NCBI RefSeq assembly: GCF_024713975.1
Contig: NC_091112.1
Coordinates: forward strand, 14,728,501 to 14,792,500
Direction of reading: 5' to 3'
Source of the DNA: Paralichthys olivaceus
Lineage: Eukaryota > Chordata > Actinopteri > Pleuronectiformes > Paralichthyidae
Length of the DNA: 64,000 nucleotides
Positions within the stretch are counted from its first letter, which is position 1. Each line of letters starts with the position of its first letter. This document shows, piece after piece, positions 1 through 11,734 of the stretch. The notes under the pieces were generated by a model, which was given only the letters and a program-made list of their open reading frames with translations, ran no database searches and was not told where the DNA came from. Position numbers and translations under genes: made by a program.

Positions 1-802
1 GTCCCTGAGGAGTTTCGCAACCCGAGGTGGATCAAGTCTCTACAAATCAATATCATCCATTCATGTGGGTTACAGCTCATGAATAACCATGCACATGCAC
101 AACCAAAGTTCATACACCTACAGCGCAAGACCCAAGCAAGACCCACAAGACCAAAAAGGGATGGACTCAAAATGAGATTCTTCGTTATTACCAAATAAAA
201 TAAAACTAAGTTTCTCAGACTTTATCTCGTCATGCACACATTGAATGCGGGCAAGACTATCAGGAACACCCATATAAATAATAGCCTGTACTAATGCCGG
301 CAGTAAGCACTCAGATCAGTCAGACAGGGCCAGTTAATAGACCGGTAGAAATGCTGAGGATAGAACATGAGGGCAGAGGATGGAGAGATTCAGTGGAAAA
401 GTGAGAGGGAGGAGAGGAAGGAGGAAACTAGCAGAGAAAGCGAGACAGTGAGGCTGGCCATTATAAATCATATCCGCTGTTGGCGCCGGCCATGTATCCT
501 AGCAACCAGACATACCCTCCGCCCCTCCTCCTCCATCCCCTTTCTATCTTCCGCTAACAACCTGGTCACTCTTATTACCCATACTGCACTGGGCACTGCC
601 CCAGAAACCCATGACAGTGTGTGGTTTGCGCTCACAGCGAGCTGAGTGATCCGCTCAGGGTTTGTATCAAACTTCCACTGATCAAACATCATGAGAGCTG
701 ACCCCTGATAATGGACACACTGCAGACTGCTGTCACTCACTCACTCACTCACACTCTCTATCACTCACACATGCACGTACGCACTCACACACGCACGCAT
801 GC

Positions 803-806
803 ACAT

Positions 807-836
<30 letters not shown>
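803..836. repeat. (CA)n microsatellite
   Basis: A CA run preceded by degenerate CACTCA and CACGCATGCA repeats from about 729. Confidence 0.9.
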
Positions 837-838
<2 letters not shown>

Positions 839-1289
839 GAGAAAATATAACAGTGACACACTCAATCACGATCCCTCTCACAGGCCTGTTGTCTACCAGG
901 GTTCACTGATTTTGAGATATAAATTTCATATACTGTTAAACCTCTAGCTAGCCTGACTAGCATTTAGCAGGCCAGCTCCATGCTGCAGCTTTAGGCCATC
1001 TCCTCTTTAAAAGCTTCAGCCCGTTACTGGTCTCCAGACAGCCACAGTCTTATATTACCCCTGCTCCTCTTTTGGGTTCAGCTACAGCCTCATTGTCTGG
1101 CTTATGAAAGTTTGAGCACTCAGCAGAGTGAGCAGACAGTAACACACATGAAGGATGAGTGTGTGCATCTGTGAGGAGCGAAGGAAATGAAGCACTCAGG
1201 AACCACTCAGTCAACCCATGGTCTGAGAGCCACCAGAAGTGGGTGGTATGAGAGGAAAATGTGTTTGAGGAATTGAGCGCAAAGTAGCC

Positions 1290-1358
1290 AGGGTGGGTGT
1301 GTGTGGGTGTGTGTGGGTGTGTGTGGGTGTGTGTGGGTGTGTGTGGGTGTGTGTGTGC
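1290..1358. repeat. GTGTGTGTGG decamer-type minisatellite
   Basis: About six tandem GTGTGTGTGG-like units (GGGTGTGTGT register) in the spacer upstream of abhd5, giving cyclic His/Thr/Pro frames on the minus strand. Confidence 0.9.
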
Positions 1359-2217
1359 CAATAGAACACAATGACGCCACCTTGTGGATCAGGATTGCCA
1401 GGTCTCTCCTCAAATTTTCATTCGCCTGTAAGAAAGAAAACGATAAAATATTTAAATGTAATTTCGCAGCTCATCACAGTGTTACTTGCCACCATGCTGG
1501 AAGGAACAAAAACATAAGTAAAGCTTGTCACGTTTTTCTTTCTTATATATTGCATATACTATATGATGCCCCATATTATACTGCTGAATACTGTGGCTCC
1601 CAGACAGTGTACAAGAAATACACAGCCATTTCTCGAAGGATCCTCCTGAGCTTTTCAAGGACGACACCTCTTTAAATCTATAAGATAGACCTGCTTTTAA
1701 GATTTAATGAGATTCACAGTAAGAGCAAAAGTTTAAAAAAAGGGAAAAGGTAAGATAGTGAAAGTGCTATTCGTTAAGCAGCAGGATCAAACTGTACACC
1801 CAAGTCCTTCAGGATAATGAAGATTAACTTTCCCTTTAATCTCTGCCCTTATCTGAAATTATAGGAAGAAATTTATGCAGATAAGAAAAGGTTTAATCTT
1901 CCGCCAGCAATTGTGTTTCTACTTATTATTAGCTTGGATATTAGTGTGAGGGAAACCAAAGTCATCTACCTTGGTTTGTCATTGCACAACAGCCTCAAGA
2001 CACACAGATTCATTTTGAGGAGCTGGAAACAGCCTCTTACTTTCTGTCTGAGCGTGTAATTCTAAGTAAACCCCTAGTTTTGATAATGCAAATATACATT
2101 TCTGTCCCAGTTTTCCATTGTGTCATTTGGTTACGATTGGTTTGTTTAGTAAAAGACAAGAATGGAAAAAGTAGAAAAGGACTACAATATAGCACAGCTT
2201 ATAACTGGTCAAGTTGT

Positions 2218-2305
2218 CATTACTGCACAGACTCTGGCCCAAACACACAAGATGGCAGTGTACGTATACAAGATATTTTAGCTTCATTTCTGAATAGTGA
2301 GACGT
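2218..2305 (+). mobile_element. Right-hand fragment of family 1
   Basis: ATTACTGCACAGACTCTGG, AAGATGGCAG and ATATTTTAGCTTCATTTCTG match positions about 60034-60108 of the near full-length copy in order. It abuts the palindromic element that follows, so one may have inserted next to the other. Confidence 0.6.
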
Positions 2306-2322
2306 GTCGTTTGGATCAGTCC

Positions 2323-2800
2323 CAATGTCCACCCTCATGGACCCAGATGCATTAGTATGGTAAGTAGGCAGGGGTAAACAGCGCTGCAGCCAAATCAAAT
2401 ACAACTGAAGAAACTGGGGACCACTTCTTCTAATGTAAAACTACAACAGAAAAAAAACATTAGATGCTCCAGACTGCTCCTGTGGTGTCCCCCAGAGGTC
2501 ACTCTGGCTGAAAACATGGTGTAACCGACGCTGTTTTAAATGGAATTGGAATCTTTTGGCTTGCAGACACTTGGGTGACACCACAGGAGCAGAATGGAGC
2601 TTTTTCTTTCTGGTGTTTTTTTACCTTTCAAGAATCGGTCACCATTTAATTCAATTGTATTGGATTTGGCTGCAACTCTGTTTACCTCTGAAAATCCTAA
2701 AGTGTTTTGTGGACTCAAACACTTCACCCACTCTCTCCATCAGCAATGTGGTGAGCAGATAATGAGTGGATTTCCATTTATCGGGTGAACCATCCCTTTA
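2323..2800. mobile_element. Palindromic (foldback) MITE-like element
   Basis: The segment is a long imperfect inverted repeat centred near 2530. The inner arms 2474-2489 and 2577-2592 are exact 16-bp reverse complements (CTGCTCCTGTGGTGTC). The outer arms, about 2374-2405 and 2655-2685, are reverse complements with a few mismatches (GCTGCAGCCAAATCAAATAC against GTATTGGATTTGGCTGCAAC). The right end reads GGTGAACCATCCCTTTAAAG, a motif I recall at the ends of short fish repeats. No transposase is encoded. The outer limits are uncertain because the ends have diverged. Confidence 0.7.
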
Positions 2801-3846
2801 AAGTTCCCTTACATCAAATTGTATATTTTTCTCCATGTGTCTGTAAACTATTTAATGTTGAATAACATTGTTTTTTTTTTTTTAATGCTATGCTAAAATG
2901 CTAAGCTAGCCCAAGACAACCCACTTGTATTTTACATTTTACTATTAATTGTTGTTTGATGGTCTCAGGGGGTCAATGGTGCATTACCTGTGTTGTATGA
3001 AGCCACTGGAGGCCAGCATGTGTATCTCCGGTGCACAGGTTGTGGTTTAGCTAGCAGTGGTTAAACTCCTCTGATTGCTTCTAAATCCTTAAAAACACAA
3101 CTTCTACACTGTTAACACAAAGTCAACACACACTGACTGTGAGGGGGAGTCACTCCGGTAAGTTTGAACTAGTGTAAAAAGCCTAAAAACGACGGGGACC
3201 AGCGGCCACCTGAGCTGAGCTGACCGTGTGACAACCTCCGGAGACACTGCTGCTGCCTTCACGTGCAGATGGATATCAAACTTTTAACTTTCACTGTTTG
3301 CTGTCCTGGCTTCTAAATACTGGAACGAGCCCACTATTGACATCAGGACAGCAGGACCTACACATCTTCCACCGCAGACACATCTCTTCCGACTACACCT
3401 TGGTGAAGAAGGTGATGTTAGACAACCATCGTCAACTGTTTATATTTAAAAAAAATTAAAAAATTTGTTGCACTTATATGTTGCACTCTACTCAACATGT
3501 AGAACTTGTTTTTTTTTTTAAATCTAATGTTCATGATTCTTGCTGTTCTGGGTTTGTACCCTCATGGTAGATACACTTATTGTAATTCTCTTTGGATAAA
3601 AGAGCCAGCTAAATTATATGTAATGTTATAATACTAACTATCTAGACACCAGCCCAACACAATACAAACATGAGATGATTATGAATCCTGTTGTTAAAAT
3701 TTAAGTCAATCGCGCGCTGCAAACTTTGTGTTTTGTTATTGTTAATTTGAATGTGGGACATGTTTATCAACATTCTTTACGGGATGTACTTTAACGCATC
3801 AAAATAAAAGTGAGTGGCTCCTCTCCGGATGTGGAGACACTTCACC

Positions 3847-4402
3847 ATGAGGAGGATGGCGGAGGAGGTCCCGGCTGCCCCCGAGCAGAGGTGAGCTGTG
3901 ATACTGATCCTGTTCTGTTCGAACTCATCTTCCTGTTACCCTCCGTGTTGTGATAACATTACACCGAGCTACCTCTCCGGTTGACCGCAGGAAAAGCCTA
4001 AAGTAACACTCGAGTTAAACCAAACCTCCTTTAAAAATGTGTCATTTTAATATGTGCATGGTGAAGTAATTGGACCATAATCTCCTGCCTTTCTCTTTAA
4101 AATGTTGAGTTTGTGTTGGCATAAGTATATTTCGATGAATGCTCTGTATGCCGAAATAAGCAGCAACTACCTTAGTTCATAAAATAAACTATTATAATGT
4201 AAAGGTGTATGTTGAGGCGCAAGTTGATATTAAATTGACATATTTGACGTCTCAAAACATAAAGAAAAAAGTGACTGTTTTTCTAGAAGCAGGTTTCACG
4301 GAGGTACTGTATAGATTGTATAGCAGCAGCTCTGATAACACCAGAGACACATGATCAAAGTTCAATGTATAGTTTGTGTGTGTTTTTGCATGTTCTGTCT
4401 CT

Positions 4403-4459
<57 letters not shown>

Positions 4460-7400
4460 TGCCTGGCTGCGTGTTTTCTGTCTGAATCACAGCTCCTGGA
4501 TGTCAAGTTGGCTTCCCTCCTGGTGCCCCACTTCTCCCTCTCAGCTCAAAGATGCAGAGGAAAAAATGCTCAAGAGTAAGTTTGGTGTTGATGAGTCGTG
4601 GAAACACTTGAGAGAACTCGTTGCATTGTCAAAGAAAATATAAACTGGATATAAAGGATCAAGAATATCTTAATTATCCCTGAGGGTCAGTTTGTTGTGC
4701 AGTCAACGATAGTCACACACCCATCAGGCAAAAAAAGTTATAAACATGATACAATCTAAAAACCAGTGGAAAATAAATCAATAGTCTTGCAAAGTCATGA
4801 AGCATTGAAACACAAAAAAATTTAGTAAAAGGCCAATGAAAATAAGATCACAATATCACAGTGCCTTTATGAAACCATTTGAATTCACTAGATCCTGACT
4901 TTTTTCATCAAAAATCCATTATAAATGGTGAAAATGTTGAAAAATACAACGTTAAAGACAGAGAAAACATTTCTGGAATGCGCCCCCTGATACAGTTCCA
5001 TGCCAGAATTTATTGGCTTCTTCCTTGACCAATTCCACATCCTTCAAAAAAGTTTCGTAGAAATCCATTCTGTTTTTTGTTTTTTTGTGTAATCTTGCCT
5101 TTAAACAAACGGACTGGGGTGAAAACATAACCTCTGGGTGGTGGGTAGGGTCTTCATCTCATAGATTACTGACAGGTCGTTCAGGTCGTCTACTGATGCT
5201 CTGCAACCTGTATTTGTTTTTGAGATTGAGAGACCTGTTGAAAAAACATGAATCATTCTAATGAAACTGAACGAGTTTTGATGAGTTCCATTTCAGCTAC
5301 TTCACCTCTCTCCCCCCTCCACCTCTGTCCCATCATCTCTCCTCCTCTGCAGGTGTGAGGCGGCCCTTCTCCAGGCAGCACGTCCGCATATCCAACAACA
5401 ACTCTTTGTGGACGGTAGCATTCTCCACTCATCTGCAGCCATCCTCCCCATCTTTCCCCCAACCCCCTGTCCCGCCCAGGCCTCCTCTGGTTCTCCTGCA
5501 TGGCATCGGGGGCGGTGTTGCCCTCTGGGCCCAAAACTTGGACTCTCTCTCTAGCGATGGCCCAGTCTACGCTCTGGACCTGCTGGGCTTCGGCAGGAGC
5601 AGCCGCCCCCAGTTCAGCGCCGACCCAGAGGGAGCTGAGGAGCAGTTCTTGGCGGCGCTGGAGGAGTGGAGGGAGAAGGTGGGACTGGAGGAAATGGTGC
5701 TGCTGGGACACAACCTTGGAGGATACCTGTCTGCTGCCTACACTCTGAAACATCCTCACAGGTGCCTCTGTGTTTGTGTGTGTGGTGACTATGAATATAC
5801 AACAAATGACTTGCTTAGAGAGCAGTGACCAAGTAAATAGAAATAAAACTTATGTCCCAATGGAATGAGTTGCCCTACAGACAGAGAGAAAAACAGGTTT
5901 GAGTCAAAGAGTGTGGTGTTTAAACTTTAGGATTTGTCAACTAATCAAATAGCTGAAAGAAAATTAATCTGTAACTATTTTAATAACTGATTCATCATTT
6001 CAGTGTTTTTAAAGCATATATTACCTGACTTCTGGAAAGTTGTTTTGAGCATTTTTGTATACATCTTTATAATTCACAGATTTATCATTTTAATTTATGA
6101 TGAGCTTAATATTCAATTGCAGCCAGTTTTACACAGAGGGGCCAATTAACACAGAGGGGCCAAATATAAATCCGTAACATCCACACACAATTACTGATTC
6201 AGTAAGGTGCACATTTAAGTCCTTCCATGTTTAGTGTTGTCTCTACAGCTTTGAGCAAAGCCACACATCATTGAATATATTTTGAAAATGTTCAATATTC
6301 CTTTTTCAAGCACATTGTGTACAATTTGTTATATTCTCTTTCAAAAGACAATTGACAGGACGGGGTGTATATTTACCCGTGTGTGTGTGTTTGTGTCTAG
6401 AGTAAAAAGTCTGCTGCTGGTTGAGCCGTGGGGTTTCCCTGCACGCCCCGACAACCCCAACCATCACTCTATCCCAGTGTGGATCAGAGCCATAGGGGCT
6501 GTCATGAGCCCCTTCAACCCTCTGGCTGGACTCAGGCTTGCTGGACCACTGGGTCAGCATGTTCACACACACACACACACACTAACACACACAAACACAC
6601 CCACACGTATAAACACACACATGCATGCACATAAACACACATATTCTTATGATTCTGTTCACAAATATTGTCTCACCCCCCAAAGCTGTGTAACATTTTT
6701 TAAACTTACTAAATTAACATATTAAACACCAATACTATGATTTGACTAATAATATTGGCCATGCTGTCTTTCCGCTACCTTTACAAAGAAGGCTATGTTT
6801 TTTTGGCCCTGTCCGTTCATTGGTTTGTTTTTCAGCGGGATTATGCACAAACGGATTTTCATGAAATTTGCTGAAAGGATGGGACATGGGCCAAGAAACA
6901 CATTTTTTTCACTTTCTTTACCATTGTGTGATAGGGCTTTTTTATTTTTTACATTTAATATATTTCCCAGATTATTCGTACTGTAAAGTAACCAGCAGTA
7001 GCCAAACTAATATCTGAAAGTAAATGTCCTTGTTAAATTTGTCGTCACTCAGGTCCCACGTTGCTTCAGACCATCAGGTCTGATTTTAAACAGAAATACT
7101 CGTCTGTGTTCGATGACAACACTGTGCCTGACTACATCTACCATCTGAACGCCCAGACGCCAAGGTGAGGACTCTTTAAGCCGATATGCACAGGTATGTT
7201 ATATCTCAGCACAGTGTACGGTATTAATGTACATCATCTGTTTCAGTGGAGAAACAGCCTTTAAGAACATGACCATTCCCTACGGCTGGGCTAAGAGACC
7301 GATGCTGGAGAGGATCGGCCAGATTCAAGCCGACATTCCCATTTCCTTCATCTATGGATCACGCTCCAGCATCGACAGCAACTCTGGATGTGCTTTGAAG

Positions 7401-7707
7401 AAAACTAGACCAGATGTGGAAATCATAGTAGGTTCAGTATTTTGTTGTTGATTTTGGGATAAAAAGAGTCATTCTCAGAAGGTAGAGCTCCCAATCGTTC
7501 TAACAGATTGGTGCTTTGTATGCCTCGGCGCCAGCAACAGCCAGAGGCATTATTGAAATATGAAACACAACATCTCTGTAAACACTTTGTCAGGTGATCC
7601 GAGGAGCAGGCCACTATGTCTTCGCTGACCAACCAGATGACTTCAACCAGGCTGTCCTTCAGATCCTCGCCAGAACAGCGAGGAGGAGTGAGGATGAGGA
7701 GCAGTGA
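3847..7707 (+). CDS. abhd5: Abhd5 (CGI-58), lipid-droplet co-activator of adipose triglyceride lipase
   Basis: Seven coding exons join in frame: 3847-3890, 4493-4575, 5353-5761, 6401-6552, 7053-7164, 7247-7427 and 7594-7707, all GT/AG, giving 364 aa (human about 349). The Trp-rich N-terminus ([15 protein letters not shown]) is the segment known to anchor this family to lipid droplets. The alpha/beta-hydrolase fold follows, with the HG-IGGG oxyanion region and [11 protein letters not shown]. The nucleophile elbow reads GHNLGG with Asn at about residue 163, where true hydrolases (including the paralogue ABHD4) have Ser; this is diagnostic of ABHD5, which activates PNPLA2/ATGL rather than hydrolysing lipid itself. 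The HX4D motif (His334 to Asp339) is intact near the C-terminus. Two in-frame ATGs exist (3847, 3856); either could start the protein. A Pro-rich insert precedes the first core strand. A teleost a/b paralogue cannot be assigned. It converges tail-to-tail on snrk. Confidence 0.93.
4406..4458. repeat. (TG)26 microsatellite just upstream of abhd5 exon 2
   Basis: A perfect TG tract of 53 bp in intron 1 of abhd5, ending 34 nt before the exon 2 start at 4493. Confidence 0.97.
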
Positions 7708-7943
7708 GAGTGCCTTCATTCAGAAAATACACTGGAGAGCAGAGGGATTAAGTGACACTACGCAGCCACAACAGTTCAACTGTTCTGCCTCTTTGTCATG
7801 CACTTTAGTCTTGAGAGACCCATCACTGATTAAAGGCACTTCTCTCATCAGTCCACACTCAGGCCCTCTCAAAGGCTTGAGGGCGGAGGTCAGATGATGC
7901 CACTGGGTTCTTTATCCGGACTCATGTAAATACATTTTATAAA

Positions 7944-7949
7944 AATAAA
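7944..7949 (+). terminator. abhd5: abhd5 polyadenylation signal (AATAAA)
   Basis: A canonical AATAAA lies about 240 nt after the abhd5 stop codon (7705-7707). It is the first plus-strand canonical hexamer I see after the stop, which suggests a short 3'UTR ending near 7965-7975. Confidence 0.6.
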
Positions 7950-10900
7950 TTTGAGATGAGTCTGTGTTGCTCACTAAGTGTTTTTCGTGTCCTCATGTAG
8001 TCAGAGTCGAATTGGGATCCATTTCGAAATATGAATTCTGAGAAGCGATTGGGAAACTTGGATTGAAAAAAAAAAAAAAAGGGATTTTTCTCAAGAGGAT
8101 ATCTTGTTTAGTGTAGAGGTCCAAGCAAAGTACACAGATTGTTCTTTTCCTGACCCGTCACACACTGAGAGAGATGAGGGAGAAATAAGTGGAGCAAAGG
8201 GCCGCTGTGGTTTTCATGAAACATCCTCAACCCTCCAGAGGTACCCTGACTGGGAGCAGCCAGCAGAGGGCAGCACAGTGACAGCATGCACACATCATCT
8301 CCCCTCTGCTCTGCAGAGTGGTCACAGTGATGTCCACACAAAGTGTCCTCATATGCATATTGAGCTGTGACCCACTCAGGAGACCTGGACATTGATGCTT
8401 TCAGAGCGCTACGACTCTCGGCTCGCTGCTAAGTCAAAACTGCAGTGACAGAATAGGGTCAGAGATGTGTGTTGGGCTAAAAATAGGCCTTCTGTTTCAG
8501 GAGGCACCGACATGAGTTAAACAACTTGGTCCTTCACAGGAAGCCATTCATTTTGTGCATGCGTGAGTTTTGCAAAAATAGCTCAACCAAAGAAAATCAG
8601 CATTTCGTGGACATTTGGTTCTTTTTGTTGTGCTGCACATTCACTGCATTCATTCTCACATTCTACCTGTTCACCAGCAGAGTTTGAAAGGACCTGGGGG
8701 TCACAACACCCCACCCTCACACACAAAAAAGAAGGCATTCTTGTCTTCAACCAAACATCCAAACCTTTGTGGAAAGCTTGTAATAAGTTGTGATTGGTCT
8801 TTGGGGACCCCCCCCCCTCTCAGCGCAGCAATTGCCTGCTTTGCCTTCCCTGCTGTTTATGGTATGCCACACTAATTTGGGACAGTTAAAGCTTCATCGT
8901 TTTCCTAAACTTGAACATAAAGTTAACCAGATAAGTTCACAGGGGATTATAAAGGGAAACAGAAAACACAGTAGCCTTTATTGAGCTAGGAAGTGCATGA
9001 GGTACATTCATGGAGCTCAAGGAGGATGTGTCATTTTTGTGAGAACAATAAACACTAGACAACAGGGCACACTTTTAGTAGTGTGGATTTTTATTTCCAG
9101 TGAGTGTCACTAACAGATGGTGAGGGTGGAAGCTGGTATTAAAGGCTGCAGTTTGGTTAACCCACCACAGAGTGAGATGACACCATGGAGATGGGATATT
9201 TTTGACTGCTGAACTCCCCGGACTTCAGCAGCGCAGTCCCTCTGTCCAACTCTGTCATTTCTGAGACATCAACCCGGCCCACCCGAACCGTTTCCTGGCA
9301 ACACGGTAGCCACGGAGACTGACTCTTTTGGATCACCGACATGCAGGAAGTGATGCCATGGTTGGATGGGGTAATTATGGGTTGTTTGTTTTCTTGAAGA
9401 CGCTTTGCTGGCGGCTTGTCAAGGCGGCGAGGAACAGTCAGCAGGAGCTCCATGTGCGGAAGCCACTTGGGGATGGAAACCTGCACACACAATGTGCCCA
9501 GGCCTCTGTCCATAAGAAGCCTGCAGGCTTATTCATCGCCTCTCTCTCTCTCTGTCACCCACTCAGTCACATGGGCACAGAATCATTTCATTAGAAAAGT
9601 GAAACAGGCGAGAGAAGTGACAGGAGCTTTCATACTGGCTTTGGATGTAATTGAAAGCTTGAAGTCCTGAAATAACTGCACATAAAAGGTGTGCACTCAC
9701 TCACAAACACACACTGTTGCTCTGCTGCTGGCAGCCTATCAGCTCTCGCTTTATCTTATATCAGCACCAGCCAAAGCTTCAGGAGCAATTTAAAGAGTTG
9801 ACAGTGACGTCTCTTTTTTGATTTGCAACACTGAGCTGATACTTTTCTCTTGTTTTTTCTGACTTATCTTCTGAACCCATCGCTTTGGAATCAAAGTAGA
9901 AGTGTACACTTCGGCGGGGCGCCCTGGTAGACCACCACCACTCTTTGTATCCATCATCATGGCACAGAAGCCCCACACAATTAAACTCATTTTTCCTGTG
10001 ACAATCAACCAGTGTAATGAGATTCATGCATCATGCACAGGCAGCTCCTGTCTGAGCCAAACAATTACAGTCAGCGTATGAGTGACTGATGATATTTACA
10101 GAGTCAGAGATTTTACTTTTATTCACAAAGATGGACACCACACTGACCTTTGCACACTGATTAAATCTCCATGACGTCTGTGTAGCAGAGCGATGTTGTT
10201 AAATGAAAGTATAAAGTATATATATAGAATAATCTTATTTCATTATATCGGACTGACGCACAGACAGAGTGAGACCCTCAATGGGGGCAGATCTCCGACA
10301 TAGCATTCATGGAATCGCTTCCTATTCAGTAAGCTGTCCTTAAAGTCAAACCACAACATTTGTTTTGTTGTATATCAAGCTGAATTAAAGAGCTTTCATT
10401 TTGAAAAGTTGTGAATTTGAGTCTGAAGATTTTGTCGATAATGAATGCAAAAATAACAGTTATGTTTAAAGCACGTGAACAGTAATAAAGCAAATTCAGT
10501 TTCATTTTATTACTATAAAAACTTCGCTGCAGATAAACCAAGCAAGTTAAGCTGAAAGTTTTCTTACTTCACTCTGCACCAGAGACATAACACAATATCC
10601 AGCACACAAAACAATAAAAAAGTGACAGAATATTGTAGAACTGTTTGAAGAGAACTCCGTAATGAATAGGAATAGTTTGAAAGTGTCTCCAGAGCATGAA
10701 CACATAGGACAAGAGAACAGCCCATTCCAAATAGGCAGGTTTAGAACAAGCACTGCACTAATCATAGAAAACACCTGAAAGGTTTTACTCAGAATGACAA
10801 AATGTCTTATGCAGCAAGAGCACCTCACAGGCCCTCTCACATTTCACCCGAGGTGACAGAGTCTAATGATCACAGCACTTCAGTCGGGTGCGAGTGCGTC

Positions 10901-11703
10901 AGGAAAGCCAAACAGAACCAGAGCTGCAGTCTCTCAGCTGCCTGGTTGTTTCCTACAGACACTGCAGAGGGAAAGCTGTTGACACGATGGCTCCTCCACT
11001 TCAAATAGGGAATGAAAGGGATCCAACAAGGCATTGACACTTTAACAGTGAGACTCATTGCTCAGGGACTGATACTGGTTCATATAATCCTGTAAAACTG
11101 ACATGAAACCATTGATCCCTCAGAAACAAATCTGGTTTCTGAGCTAATGCCTCATCATCAAGTCATTCCTATCCTTGTTCCATCGATTTTAATATTCAGC
11201 TCAGCCGTCCTCATCCACTGCATCCTGTATTAGTACATCATTATCATTATTATCGTTATTATCTATTATCACCTCTGACAAGGAGAGATGTTTTCACCTG
11301 CTTGTTAGTTTGTCAGCTGTTTTCAGTGAAGACCACCTGCCTCGCACAAACTAAAACAAGTTATTAGTGAGTAGCTTAGCAGTGAAAGAGCCAGATATTT
11401 CCCTCAGGAAGGAGCTGGTGGCAGCAGAACAGAGATAAGAATGAGAGTGAATATTGGACTGAACATTAATCTGGTGGACATAAAAAAAACTTTTCATAAT
11501 AATTCATACTGTTGCTTTTTTCACTGACCCCAATTTTGCCAAAAACAAGATGCCGGCGAAAAACGGTGACAGCCGAGCTAAAGGGGATCGGTCTGCTGTA
11601 GGGAGAAGCCCGACACGAAGCCCAGGGCAGACAGATCATCGATTCCTTAAGGGATGAAGAGGATTAAGAATTGAATCATTATGTCCTTGCTGTGATAATA
11701 TAA

Positions 11704-11734
11704 TCATTGATTGATTGATTGATTGATTGATTGA
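11704..11734. repeat. (TTGA)n tetranucleotide repeat
   Basis: About seven ATTG/TTGA tetranucleotides in a row in the abhd5-snrk spacer. Confidence 0.9.

Larger units (their letters stand above)
1..3780. other. Non-coding spacer upstream of abhd5
   Basis: No exon with recognisable homology was found on either strand. Apart from the repeats listed separately, it is AT-rich sequence with short runs such as poly-T near 2870. The short open frames here have no family resemblance. The abhd5 promoter should lie at its right end; no TATA box or strong CpG island is visible there. Confidence 0.6.

Noticed and set aside
3847..7707. Assignment as abhd4
   Set aside because: The elbow is GHNLGG, not GHSLGG, and the WLPSWCPTS anchor and [11 protein letters not shown] match ABHD5 better.
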